64,000 nucleotides of DNA. It comes from Tanytarsus gracilentus. Its lineage: Eukaryota; Arthropoda; Insecta; Diptera; Chironomidae. Positions 10,103 to 22,633 of this stretch are shown piece by piece (positions within the stretch are counted from its first letter, which is position 1; the number at the start of each line of letters is the position of its first letter). The stretch is from contig JAXRKN010000041.1 in NCBI GenBank assembly GCA_038502055.1, forward strand, positions 769,001 through 833,000. Direction: 5' to 3'. The position numbers and the translations under genes are program-made. The notes beneath the pieces are model-generated. The model worked only from the letters and a program-made list of their open reading frames with translations. It ran no database searches and was not told where the DNA came from.

Positions 10103-13100
10103 CTATAGTTCCCTCATTTGAATGGCATTTGTTTCAGCATCCTTTGCCGCTACATATCGTTGTAAAGGAGGTATGAAGTATAAAATAAGCCCACTTATGG
10201 CAATCGCGATCCCCGCAACAATGAAAGCTGGTTCATATTTTCCTGTTATATCGTAAAGCCAACCTGCAATAAAAAAATTATTTTTAAAAAATACAATTGC
10301 TATTTTTAAACATAATCGCTTACCTCCAACTGGGGGTCCAACGATGCTCGCAATTCCTTGAAACAGAAGCAACAATCCAAAGGCATTTGTTAAGTTTTCT
10401 AATCCTAATAAGTCCACTAAAATTACCGATGTAAGTCCCACATAAGCACCTTTTAAGTGAAAATTATTAACAAAAATTATTCAAATTTTTGGATGCTCAA
10501 CTTTACCAATGGTGAAGCCAAAAACAGCAGCATACGTTGCAAGGCCCCAAAATTCAAGGCAGAACGCACAAAATATTGTTGCAATGCCACAAATTGTAAG
10601 ACATGCGTTATAAACATGAAGACGATTGACCCATGGCTTGTCCGAAATGTATCCGAGTATAATTCTGCCAACTGTGTTTGCTGCTCCAATAGTTGAAATT
10701 AATAAACTTGCACTCTTTTTGTTAATTCCTAAAGTTTCAGCTTGTGCCGCCAAGTACACGTAAGGCATGTTAAATCCAATGCTGTAAATCAATTTAAAAA
10801 AATATTCAATGCAAAGTTCGCAAAAAATGTGCTGATGTTTAAAAGTTACCTCGTTAAGAAATTTGATAGAACGAAAAGAAGAAAAATTGGATCTCTAAGC
10901 AGTCCAAAACTCATCATTTTCTTGATAGTATCATGTGTCTCTTTTGAGCATGGAATGCAGCCACATAATTCATTGCGATCATCAACTTCTTCATTGTTAG
11001 AACGTCGCTTCAGGGAGCCATAACGATCAAACTCATGGATCGAATGCTGAGAACGATGTTGAGCAATGTTATGCAATGAGCCTGTGTAAAATGCATCAGG
11101 TCTATCGAGAGTTCCGCTGCCAGCTCTCCTAATAGAAACTGTTTTTCCAGCGTTTAAAAGGGGCTGACTTAAACTCATTGCAAGTTTTGCCTTTTCATCT
11201 AGATTTTTGTCGGCAGAATTTCCATTAAAGGCACCATTTCCAAAGCTGTGGGATCTTACAATTTGCTGGTGATTATTTGGAGAAAGTAAATTCGTAGTTT
11301 CAGGCGCTTTGTACTTGATATTATCACTATTATTATTATTGTTATTATTATTTGCGTGTTTGCCATTTTTCTCATTGGGCACTTCGACGAGTTGCTGCTC
11401 CGTTTCATTAAATTCATCGAGATTAAGCGGCCTAAACATGTAACCAAAGACCGCACAGAAAAATGTTATTCCTGAGATAACTAAAAGAGTGCCCTGCCAA
11501 TTATATTCGGAGATTAAGTACTGTGTGAGAGGGGCGAAAACTACCGTCCCAAAGCCACTTCCACATACGGCGATGCCTTGAATTTAGAAAAATGTCAAGT
11601 TCAAATTCCTAGATAAGATTTTCACACTAGTTTTTTACCTGTTGCTAACGATCTGAGTCGTTCAAAGTACATTGTCACACTAACAATTGCCGGCAAATAA
11701 ATCATCCCGAAACCTTAAAAAAATAAATTTTAATAAGAAATTCATTAAAATTTAAATTTTTAAAACTAACCAAAACCCGTTCCGAGACCCTGAAAATCAT
11801 TTTAAAAAAATTAGAATTTTTCTTCTAAGTTTAATATAAAAATCTCACAATCGTTATGTATAAGGTGAACACATTTTTTGCAAAGACACTTAGAATCAGG
11901 CACGCTTTAATATAAGAGAGATAAAATTAATTTCATCTTAATAGATGTTGAAATTTAAACTTCTTACTTCCTGCGATAATAGTTCCTGCAATAGTCACGG
12001 CTCTACATCCATACTTGTTCACAAAACCCGATGAAATGGGTCCTGAGAGGATAAATAAATTTAAAGAAAGAAAGGTTAAACGTGATTTGCAATACTTGCA
12101 AACTATAAAATTTAAGAAGCTCGCCTTGTTCCAATTTTTCACGTCAATCTTAAATTACTCAATTTAAGTGAAAATTATTTACCTGAACAAAGCGTTACAC
12201 CCACGAGAATGGAAGCTATCCATGATGTTTCCGCTTTTCCTGATTGAAAATAATCAAGCCATTCTACGTAGAATATTCCAAGTGTATAAGTTACTCCATC
12301 CGCTAAAATTTTCGTAAATGATTTTAGATTATTGTCTTTGTCAGAAAGTTAACATAGTATAGTGTTAAATAAGATAAATTGGATATTTTTTTATTAAGAG
12401 AAAATTTATGAGTTTTTAAATATCCTCAAATAATTGAGCGCATGAAATGATTCAATTAAAATGAATGGATGCGACAAGGCACATAAAAATGAGAAGAAAT
12501 CAAACGAGTCATAAATAAAGCTGATAATCTTTTCGCGCCGAGGAATAATGAATTAAACGCGATGGAGGACCTTTAAGAAGAATTTTTCATGAAAAGATAG
12601 AAACGGCATTTTATATGCTGATAAGAACAATAATTATTTCATTTGAAAATGAGTAAGTAGTGAGATTTCAAAATTCACTCTTATCGATGCTGAAAGGTGA
12701 TTATTATTTACTTCGTATCACATTTAAGACTGAATACACGGTCTCAAGGTTCTTGCCATTTAGATAAAAATTGATTAAGAAGTGACTACGCGACTCAGTG
12801 GAGGGCCTGTCATTTAAAGTCATTTCCTCGACACAGGAATTGTGTGCGTTTGACTTAACAATGTGATTTTTTAAGACTTATAAATGCTTGCGTAAAAACA
12901 CGTGCTGATAAGAAAAAGACCTATATAATTTATAAGTGGATAATCATGGAAACAATCAATCACTAGCATTGAGTTAGAAACTCATAAAAATGTCAATGAT
13001 GAGTTTGAAATCGCAGCCTCATTATTTTTAATTTCTTCATACACAAGATCGTTAGCCTTTTTAAAGTGATTGAAAGATTTATTTACATGGAAATTTAATT

Positions 13101-13799
13101 GAAACAAAGAAATAAACATGAGTCACCACGATATTTTTTTATTATTTATCATAGCAACTAGTAAACAGATGTATAGTTTTCTTATCATTTTGCCGCTCTT
13201 CAAGCGTTTTATTAATATTGCGAAATTTTAATATGTCATCATCCTTTAGAAAGAAAAAAATCCCTCGTAAAAAGTCAATTTTAATGACCTTAATGGAAAC
13301 AAATTAATAAAAATTGTTTAAGCGTGTCGTTTAAGACTTCGAAATCAAACTGATCAACGCAGTAAATTTATTTACTTTCGTCTTCTTCGCACTTGAGGAT
13401 TTGCGATGAAAAGATGAGAAAACAAAAAAATAACTAGCATTTGACAAAGTACGAGAAGAAAAGGTTAACATGATGCCACGCTGCTCTTTTTTATAGCACA
13501 CAGACGTGTGAAATTCTACAATGTGAACAATAATCCTGTTCTCGAGTTTTTTGTCGTGAAATTCAGTTAATCGATCAGAGAGGGAAATTTTTATGATAAG
13601 ATAAGCTTAGTGCGTCGACGTTTGAATCATATCTTGTGTAGAGTTCATAGTAACAACATAAAATAAAATTCATTTACTTACTGACAATATGAATCATAAA
13701 ACTCGCAAACACCACCCACCAACCCCAGCCTCCATCAATATCAGGATGTTTCGGTCTTTGATTATTGCCATTCTGTTTATTTGCTGGTGCATGTGTCAT
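10103..13799 (-). CDS. Monocarboxylate transporter-like MFS protein (SLC16 family)
   Basis: Twelve-helix plasma-membrane symporter family for monocarboxylates and related substrates. Minus-strand exons: 13799-13682, 12302-12183, 12042-11968, 11904-11849, 11789-11771, 11713-11639, 11576-10850, 10781-10507, 10449-10324, 10263-10103; the sum is 1752 nt, 583 residues. The SLC16 signature DGGWGWWVVFASF sits at about residues 22-34. The second family motif (YFERLRSLATGIAVCGSGFG) is built across exons 6 and 7. The large exon also encodes the long central cytoplasmic loop, with an Asn run and Ser/Arg-rich stretches. Exon 5 is only 19 nt (11771-11789, GLGTGF), and all phases fit. The first intron is 1379 bp. 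The substrate cannot be told. Confidence 0.9.
12303..13681. other. Large first coding intron of the SLC16 gene
   Basis: 1379 bp of AT-rich sequence between coding exons 1 and 2. No exon, repeat or RNA gene seen. It is the likely place for transcriptional control elements (inference). Confidence 0.5.
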
Positions 13800-16700
13800 C
13801 GTTTAAGTTTTTTTTAAATTTAACAACCTCACAAATCATTCACAACAAAAAATTTAATCTAGGGTGTTTAAGCTGCTTTTATTAAACGAAGGTCGGTCAC
13901 TTAGATTGTACAGTAAAAATCATAAGAGTAATGAAACGGAAGAATATTTAATAAAGAAAAAGATGGTTTTTGTTGTTCACGTCTTTATCATCCATTAATC
14001 ATGTTATTTTTATGTGAAATTCACTATCAATATTTTTTTGCTTTTGTTTTTATGCCTCCTTACATAATTTACATTTTAAAATAAAAAAAACTTCTTCTTT
14101 TTGATTGCGAAAGAAGTAGATATGCTATTCTCATGCGACGTTCACGATTAAGTACTGTAGGTTTTTTTTGAGGCGATGCGCTCCTCATGAAAATATAATT
14201 ACAACTGAGTAACGAAAACGAATTATCAATGAAAGCGATTCTCTCCGTTTTCTTTCATGCTTGTGCATTTTTTTCGCTCTCGCATACACATATATATGTA
14301 GGCTCAATGTACATATGTATTTATAATTATTATTTACTAAAATAGCAAAAAACTTGTTGATATTTCTTTAGTCAGTGATAAGGAAAATTTTTCAGTCTTA
14401 ATTATTGGTGACAACGGAAATTCCTGTAAATATTGTAAATTGTGAAGGAAAATTATCGTCATAGTCAATTTAAAAATCAAAAAATAAAATAAAATCACAA
14501 AAATAGTTCCATTAACACAATCAAAAAAGATAATAAATTTTAGTGCTAATGAACGAATATAGGGAGCACGGCGAGAGAGGAAAGAGAAAGAAAAGTAGAT
14601 GCGATGAATATTTTTACAGCTGTTTTGCACTCGCCATGTGCTACTGATAATACATGCGAAGCTGATGACGAGAAGGAATACTTTACAAATATATATATTT
14701 TGATGGAAAAATTAGGTCAAGTTTATCATGCCAACCTTGAGAATGAACGAGTTCGTTCAATGACTTAGCGATCATTGAAAAAAGCTACGAGTTTGCTGAA
14801 TTTTCTATGTAATTTGCCTTCCAGTGATGAAAGCAATAAAGTTTTGCTATTGACAGACAATTTAAAAATTTACGCAATTTAATTGTCTGCACTTCCCTAT
14901 ATCGTCATCTTGATAAGATGAAAATCAAATAGCTTTCGTCTGTTTATGAACTTACAGAACACGTGCTCGAATAAAGCGGAGAGGGAAAAATGATATACTT
15001 ATGAGCAGCGAGACAGCGATTGGAAAGACAAAAACAAATAATCAGGACGGATTTACAGATTTGTAATGTTTAACATCTGCAGCACACATTCGCTTCCTGA
15101 AAGCAAGTCACTCTCTCGAGGTCACTTGGCGTATAAAAAACAACTGAGAAAAAAATGGAAATTAAGTTATTTTTAGAAACACACACAAAAGAAAAGGCGT
15201 CACATTAATATTTGCAAATAATTTTCGATGTATTTGCATTGCAATCAATTTGAGTTTATTGACATAAGAAACGAAAAAAGTGAGCTTTCAATAATACATA
15301 TTAATTATATTTTTATAGTTTGCAGTTTATGTATTGAATATATTGACACGCTTTGTTGACAATTTTCTAAAGCCTTTCGAGCGTTTAATGATCTCGTTAA
15401 TTATCACTTGATTAAACTACCCACTAAAACTTGTAAATTTATTTTTAATTAGGTGAAGTCATTTTTATTCAGCTTTGTTTCCCAGATTTTGCATCGGAGA
15501 CCGAAGTTCTTTGTTCCATGAAATTGAAATTTCAATGAACTCTTTATTTCTCTTTCTTCAAATTGAAATAATAAATTCGCTCATTGTTAAGATGAAACCG
15601 TATTTAAAAATATTTTTATATAATATAATGTAGGAAAGAAAGTTGAGCATACTCGACATTTCACACCTACCATTTTTTAATTCACTTGAGTCACTTTAAA
15701 AAAGGAATTATATCGGTCGAAAAAAATAAATTCGGAGTAAACTTTAGCGAATAATATTTCTGACTGAGCAGTTTTCTTTATTAAGTTTTTACACATTTTC
15801 ATCAATCTCACGCTCGCGCATCTTCATTTCAACTGAGAAAGTGTCTTATTTTTTTTGAACGAAAAAATTCAACGCATTTTATAAATAAAACAGTAAAACG
15901 AAAATGAAACATAAACTTCCACACCAAATTTATTTTTAATTATTTTTTATGAAAAAATGTGTGAATATTCAAGAGATATTTTTTCCCAGACCGGTGTAAA
16001 ACCGACTGACACACACGCAATGTACCGCCGACATCCTTATCACTAGCCGAGCTACTAGTTTATTACGCAAAAATGTAAATCAAGCCGACTTGTTTTCGGC
16101 AAATTAAAGATAGAAAATATATTTTTTCGTCTAGTATAGTCTACGATCGTTGTAAACAAGTGTTCCAATGCAGTCTTATTTTTTATGTAAATGAATATTT
16201 TTCCCGCAGCAAAACCTTGAACTTATAAATGTTCAGTTGTACTTTCTTTTCCAGTCAGAAATAAAATTTTATTTCCTTTTATTTAAAATTAGACAAAAAT
16301 TCGTTGCGAGATTTTTTTTTGCGTTTCATACAAAATCTTGGAAGTGTCAATGCTCTCAATTGAAAGAAATTTCTTAGGTGTTACAAATGTTTTATTTTTC
16401 TTGTCTCTCGTCAATCGTTTTTAAACCATTTATAAACCACAAGAAATAATTCAATGAAAATCATAATTGAAAGTTGTGTCAATTTCTTAAAATATTTTGA
16501 TTTAAGTTACATTCAAGTTAATCAAAATTTACAGCATGACATCTCAATGCAAACTTCCTGAAGTGTAAATTTAATATATGTTAATTCTGTTTTTTTATTT
16601 AAATTTAATAGTTTGATTTAATAGCGAAATACATAATACATCAAATAAAGTATATGGAACAAGACAAGGAAAGTTTAGTGTAATTTTTTGTAACAAGTAA

Positions 16701-17741
16701 TTAAAAATTTTATTTACAACTTAAAACTCAATTGAACTTATTTCTATTTTGTGTCAGATTTTACTAACTTTATCTTCAACAAAAAAATACTTAACGTGTT
16801 TTGAGAGAGCGAGATAGTTATATTTTCAAGCGCACATGGCTTTTTCCTATGGAAATCATTTAAAGCTCACAAGAAAATATTTTTCAGAGCTTTCATTGGA
16901 AAGCTATAGTCTAAGTAAACTCAAGTCTTTTATATAAATGTATATTCCTGTTATTTTCCATGTATAATAAATTTATCTGTTTTTCATAAGAACTTTGAAG
17001 AACATCAAAAAACTTGAAAATTCAGAAAGCATGAATTTGAAAAATTATTGAAATATTTCTTAACAAAAGTTTCATCGAAACTTTGCAAGCAATTTAGACT
17101 TTTAAATTACTTGAGCAAAAATGTTGTTCAAATTGGATGCTGAATTGAGTTATGTTTTCTTCCATGAATGATTTTTTTACAAATTCACATCGTGTTTTTG
17201 TTCAATCGCAAAAATGTGAATTGTGAGACAAACAAGACCACAAAAATCAATTCAGTGAAAAGGATAAAAATTTATATAGAAAATATCTGATGATGGAATG
17301 TTTTCATACTTGTCGCTCGTTTTTCATTCTCATCGCCAAGTCTATACAGATGGACATGAAATATTAATGAATGGTCTATCGAAGAATGTTTTTGCTTTCA
17401 TGTATTTTAATACACGTGTAGAATAAAGGATGATTATGTTGTTGGGGATATCTGGTGAGCACGTCTCTTAACTAAAAATGATTTTAAATCAATTTTTGAA
17501 AATTTAACTGACTCCTCAACTGCCTAAATGCTGCAAAGGCTTTAATAAAATTAATATTATCGACGCTCCAGGATTAAATGTTTTATTGCTTTTTCTCGTT
17601 TATAGAAAAAAGTTTGCTATGTACACATCTCGATAAATTGAAAACCTTACTTTTCTGTAAGAGCGCTAAAACTTTTAAGTTCAACTTTTTAGTAAAATCT
17701 TTGAGTAAGATATACATACCATGGCATAACAACGTTTCGAT
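13800..17741. other. Gene-free region left of the repeat array
   Basis: About 3.9 kb, AT-rich, with no ORF that looks coding. The right-hand part of the SLC16 5' UTR must lie near 13800-14300. A possible promoter-like arrangement (TTATAAAT at about 16218, then TCAGT about 10 bp later) is seen on the + strand near 16.2 kb, but it leads to no recognisable gene. GC rises slightly at about 15985-16030. Confidence 0.4.
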
Positions 17742-18147
17742 GTTCAATTAGTTTTCTTATTTTCATTGCGTGATATTATATCACTGATATACGAAATCTC
17801 ACAATTTAATTGTGATTAAAAATTAAAACACTCGGAAATACCAAATTCAGGCAATTTCATTTTTAAAATAAAAGAGTGTTTGAACGACGGCAATTTCCTG
17901 CATTTGCGTTGAGTTATTTGAGTTTTGAGAAAAAAAATAATTTTTGATCTAAGGAATCAATCAGAAAGCGAAAATTTCTAAAAGAGGAAAGATATCAAAT
18001 AATTAACGCTAGATTATTGATATCATTTGGACTTGAAATAAAAGGATAACTGTAAGTAACTTCAAGATAAAATTAATAAAAAAATAATTTTTCGAAATTT
18101 TTTTAATATTTACAAAAATTTTTGATTAAATTTTAAATTATTTTCAG

Positions 18148-20040
18148 ATGGGCGGATGTTTAAGAAAGCAACGAGGTTGCAAAGACGATGACGATGGTGG
18201 CGAATATAGACGAAAGCAATGTAGTTGCACTAATGACGATGACGATGGTGGCGTGAAAATCTTGAAGATAATTCAAGAAGTTGTGCTAGAAGATGTGAGT
18301 GTTTAGTGTTTAACAATTCTCTTGTGGAAAAAATTATTAGTTTATATTTATTCACCACGATCGTTAAAAAGCACATCCATATGCAATAATTACAGTTGTT
18401 TCAATGAATGCCAGAGATGTTTTGTGCCTAATTTGAAATTTATTTTATTGAGTCGTTGAATTAGGATTTAAAATCAAAAAAGTCAAAAAATTGAAATGTT
18501 GATTGTAAATAAATTAATAAACTGTTAGTAGCTTCATGAGCAACCTTAGTAATATAAAGTGAAATAGTTTTTTTGTTTGTAGCCCAAATTGTTTGTCGAT
18601 GGTTTAAACACGAGCTTGTTTAATGTTTTGAAATGCAACTTACTCATGAAAAGTGCACCGGTGGAACATTTTTAAAAATTAAGGTGTTTTAGTTAGAAGA
18701 TGTTGTAGAATTGTTTAGCCGAGTGAGTCTGCATTTGGCGAAAAATTTTGTTTACTTTTTTCTCACAAATAATTTTTTGTAATTTTATTTCCGAGTTGCA
18801 ACTACTCTTCGGAATCGAATTCACACAGATCTTTTTTGTAGACAAAAATTTAGAGAAATAAAATAATCTTTTATCTATATAAACTTTCTAAAAAGTTAGC
18901 TTCGCAGATAGAGCGCAGATAGAGATTTTGATTTTTTAACAACATTCGAGAAACTGTGCAACTTATTAAGAAGAGATTGAATTTGAAAGAAATAGGGTTG
19001 TTTTGCTGTTTTAGGATGATGAAAAGATGCGTGAATCTATAGAGGAAAATATCTGTGAAATTTTCTTGGATCTTTTTAGTTTAGCAATTGCCTGTATATG
19101 GATGAAACCTTGACTAAGATTGAAGAAGAAAAGCAAGTGATTGTTAATGAGTTGAAAATAGTTTATTGTTAAATAATTTTTAAATTTTGAGATAGTTGTT
19201 GAAACTTCAGGTTTAGTTGACTCAGCTCCTGATCTCCTGATCTCTACTTTTGCACTCCATGGGAATTTTTTAAATAAAAGAAAATAATTGAACATTATTG
19301 ATGATATATGTTTAGATTGAATTTAACGTTAATTTATCAATTATCTCGAAGAAATTCACTTTGAAACAAATTTATCTTAGATAATTTCAGTGATTTGCGT
19401 TAAATTCTATAATAAAAGTGACAAAATCAAAATATTTTAATAAAATTTTCAAACTTGTAATTTTTTTCATGTTTTTGAGTTAAGAGATGTTCTAAAGTGA
19501 ATTTTAAAATATTTTTAGTTTGGCGACTGTGTTCGACAGCATTTGTGTCTCGATGGTGAAGAAGACGATGGTGACGGGGCTTACATGCCGAAGGAGAGTG
19601 TCGGCTATGTTTTTGAAACATCTCTTGTTGATCTTGTCGGTTGTATGACCGTCAAGAAAACTCGAATTTCAAAAAGCATTATTCGGGTTGATGGTAAAAT
19701 GGACTTGGTTGAGTTCATTGGGAGCTTTATTATGCGTGCTCCAAATATTAATCTTATGCCAGAGCTTCTCTCTGTGCATTTGAAAAAATTGGAGTTTACT
19801 TTTGATATTATCGATTCATTCGAGTGCGATCGTAAACTTAACTTTCTTTTCCTTAAGTGGCGATACAAAAAGCCAAAGCTATTTTTAAATGGCTTTTCTC
19901 TTGATTTAAATCGCACTTTATATCAAGTTTTTGCGAAATTTTCGGCTAAAATGGAAAGAGATATTAAATATCTAATAATTCTAAAGTTCTTAAGCCTGTC
20001 AGAATTTTTCAAAATTCCCAGTATTATGTATATTGGATGA
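18148..20040 (+). CDS. Unknown DDDDGG-motif protein, copy A
   Basis: I do not recognise this gene. The simplest model joins 18148-18294 to 19519-20040: 222 residues, both junctions in phase 0, donor GTGAGT, acceptor ATTTTTAG. Exon 1 has two units of Lys/Arg-Gln, Cys and DDDDGG (RKQRGCKDDDDGG, RKQCSCTNDDDDGG). The downstream exon opens with a third (VRQHLCLDGEEDDGDG), which is why I splice these two. The remainder is a compact globular-looking region (VGYVFETSLVDLVGCMTV ... LDLNRTLYQVFAKFSAKM) with no signal peptide or membrane segment. An acceptor lies immediately before the ATG and a GTAAGT donor at about 18050, so a 5' UTR exon probably precedes it. A possible middle exon at 19015 would introduce a stop. 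Confidence 0.6.
19015..19113 (+). other. Possible alternative middle exon of the unknown gene, copy A
   Basis: After a TGCTGTTTTAG acceptor the frame continues in phase 0 from exon 1: DDEKMRESIEENICEIFLDL then FSLAIACIWMKP and a TGA. Use of this exon would give an ~81-residue short form. Just past the stop the next frame is open (MDETLTKIEEEKQVIVNELK), as if a single-base frameshift had broken a longer exon. The same arrangement occurs at 26128 and 33257. Confidence 0.35.
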
Positions 20041-20250
20041 ATCGATAAATCAATTGTAATTAAATTAATTCCTTATGAATTAAAAATTATTTAAAATTAA
20101 AACAAAAAGCATGTTTTAAAATTATTATAGGGAACTTTAAAATTGTTGTGAGCTTAGGAAGAAACATGCTATTTGTTAAATTTAATCATTTTTTATATTT
20201 CAGGAAAACGCGCGTTTAGAATTTTTCTTTTAAATTATTTTTATTGCGTT

Positions 20251-21120
20251 AGCATAATTTAATTAAATTAATGCTACTTGAAGCATCATATAGTTAGGGA
20301 ATTTTCATTTACTTGTAGATTTAGGGAATATTTTTATTTACAATTTCCATAATTTTTAAAATTTTTTAAAATTTTTTTTTGTGTTTAGAATTGCGTAAAA
20401 AATCATTAAATATTTTTTCGCCCCGGCGTCATGCCCATTTTTTTTTTGATTTTAGTAAATTTAGATTTTTTCCTTCTTTCAAAATTTTTAGTCAATAGGG
20501 AATTTCAATTAAGATTAGAGATAAAAGTTAGATTGCGATAGCATAATTTAATTAAATTAATGCTACTTGAAGCATCATATAGTTAGGGAATTTTCATTTA
20601 CTTGTAGATTTAGGGAATATTTTTATTTACAATTTCAATAATTTTTAAAATTTTTTAAAATTTTTTTTTTTGTGTTTAGAATCGTCAAAAAAAATCATTA
20701 AATATTTTTTCGCCCCGGCGTCATGCCCATTTTTTTTTTGATTTTAGTAAATTTAGATTTTTTCCTTCTTTCAAAATTTTTAGTCAATAGGGAATTTCAA
20801 TTAAGATTAGAGATAAAAGTTAGATTGCGATAGCATAATTTAATTAAATTAATGCTAAATGAAGCATCAATAGTTAGGGAATTTTCATTTACTAGTAGAC
20901 AGGGCATTTTCGATTTTCAAAATTTTTTAAAATTTTTTAAAATTTTTTTTTTAATCTAGAATTGCGTAAAAAAATCATGAAACATCTTTTCGCCCCGGCG
21001 TCATGCCCAATTTTTTTTTAATTTTAGGAAATCTCGATTTTTTCCTTCTTTCTAAATTTTTAGTCGATAAGAAATTTGCAATTAAGATTAGAGATAAAAA
21101 GTTAGGGATTTTTGATTAAA
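20251..21120 (+). repeat. ~290-bp tandem repeats, three units (copy A)
   Basis: Three direct repeats starting at about 20251, 20540 and 20832. Each has AGCATAATTTAATTAAATTA, a T-rich core, the GC-rich block CGCCCCGGCGTCATGCCC, and the tail TTAAGATTAGAGATAAAA. A fourth diverged unit at about 21640-21856 is split off by the retroposon insertion. Equivalent arrays occur at about 27364 in unit B, and a single unit at about 34487 in unit C. Confidence 0.85.
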
Positions 21121-21172
21121 TTTTAAATTATTCTCAGTACATTTTTTGATAAAGTGTTATTTGAATAATTTT

Positions 21173-21604
21173 TTTTTATAAAATGCCGTCGAAACCACCT
21201 TTGATTTATTTATTTTAAAACTGCAACCGTAAGGTTCAGTTAACTAACCCACAATTGTGATTTCACAATGAAAATTTTAACATCATGGATTACGGCGTCT
21301 TGATTGGGTATTCCGCTTGACGTTCCATGATGACTAACACTAAACCTCTTAGTGGGGTTATTCGATCGCCGGCATTTCTCACTTGAGTTATGTGCAATTC
21401 CTCGGTGGACGATTCCTGAGGGGACGTCTGCCACTAGGGGAATATATATTCTCTTGAAAGTTAATTATACTTTTAAGTTAATATGCAAAGGTTACGTTTT
21501 AATCCTCAGCCTAGCCCGCAAGCTATGGAAAGGAAACAAAAACGGGCGCGTCTATCCTGGTTTTCCCAGCGGCCACCACTATGTTATCAATCAATCAATC
21601 AATC
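21173..21604 (+). mobile_element. Retroposon (SINE- or LINE-fragment-like) with TCAA tail, copy A
   Basis: A 432-bp insertion, more GC-rich than its surroundings, ending in about four and a half ATCA/TCAA units. It is flanked by a perfect 22-bp direct repeat that starts AAAGTGTTATTTGAA (21151-21172 and 21605-21626). A long duplication plus a short simple-repeat tail is the hallmark of target-primed retrotransposition. No protein domain is recognisable; a 64-residue open frame on the opposite strand is probably chance. The clade is unknown. Confidence 0.75.
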
Positions 21605-21931
21605 AAAGTGTTATTTGAATAATTTTAAATGCGAAAGAATGCTCATTTTTAGTTGAATTTAAGTAGATTTAAAAGATATTTTTTTTTAAATTTTTAAATT
21701 TTTATTTAATACTTTGATCGCGCTAAAAAAATCATGAAATATTTTTTCGCCCCGGCGTCATGCCCAATTTTTTTTTAATTTTAGTAAAGTTATATTTTTT
21801 CCTTCTTTCTAAATTTTTAGTCCATAGGGATTTTCAGTTAAGATTAGAGATAAAAATGTTTCAAAACCCACACGTGGGTGTTGCCGCGTAACCCACTTGT
21901 AACAGATCAGTGTTTGAAAAGTGCATAAAAA

Positions 21932-22471
21932 ATGAGTTTAAGTCAATCCGGACACTTTGGCTGTCCGTGGCAGTCCTGTTCGACCATTCCTCAAAAATCA
22001 TCTATGTCATTAGATTCCTGGTCCAATCACGAGTTCAACGATACCCATGAAGCCATAGTTCTGAAAAATGGACATTATGGCTGTCCGTGGCACTACTGGC
22101 CATCCATGTTGGACATTCATCAAAAATCATCAATGCCATTAGATTCCTGGTCCAATTACGAGTTCAACGATACCCATGAAGCCATAGTTCTGAAAAATGG
22201 ACATTTTGGCTGTCCGTGGCACTACTGGCCGTCCATGATGGACATTCCTCAAAAATCATCTATATCAATCGATTCCTGGTCCAATCACGAGTTCTACGAT
22301 ACCCATGAAGCCATAGTTCTGAAAAATGGACATTTTGGCTGTCTGTGGCACGACCATAGGTCACGACTCGAAAAATCATGTATGTCAATCGATTCCTGGT
22401 CAAGTTACGAATCAATGCCAATCGATTTCTGGTCCAATCACGAGTTCAACGATACCCATGAAGCCATATAA
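21932..22471 (+). CDS. ORF made of 43-residue tandem repeats, copy A
   Basis: A 179-residue open frame carried inside the palindromic element, not recognised. It consists of about 3.5 repeats with a 129-nt period (starts of GATTCCTGG at 22013, 22142, 22271, then 22391). Each repeat reads KNGHFGCPWHYW, a Met/Pro/Ser stretch, then SWSNHEFNDTHEAIVL. The frame is preserved through every repeat, and Trp, His and Cys are unusually frequent. No signal peptide or membrane helix. It could be a translated repeat, or simply a minisatellite whose period happens to be a multiple of three. Confidence 0.4.
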   Translation: MSLSQSGHFGCPWQSCSTIPQKSSMSLDSWSNHEFNDTHEAIVLKNGHYGCPWHYWPSMLDIHQKSSMPLDSWSNYEFNDTHEAIVLKNGHFGCPWHYWPSMMDIPQKSSISIDSWSNHEFYDTHEAIVLKNGHFGCLWHDHRSRLEKSCMSIDSWSSYESMPIDFWSNHEFNDTHEAI

Positions 22472-22633
22472 GAGAAAATTTGTATGAAAAATGGACGTTA
22501 TGGCCGTCCATGGCACGACCATAGGTCATGACTCAAAAAATAGTCAGTGCCTGCACATATAGACCCTAAGAGCTACCATCTGGCGAAAACTAGAAGTCTC
22601 TAGCTGGTCCAGGGACCGAGATCTCGCTTGTGC

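Noticed and set aside
14337..14630. Minus-strand 97-codon frame in the gene-free region
   Set aside because: Low-complexity Phe/Ile/Leu translation of AT-rich DNA; no supporting features.
19011..19916. Minus-strand open frames opposite the unknown gene in all three units
   Set aside because: They are antisense to better-supported exons and recur only because the DNA is repeated.
21240..21434. Minus-strand 64-codon frame in the retroposon as part of a LINE protein
   Set aside because: No reverse-transcriptase or nuclease motif visible; too short to support.
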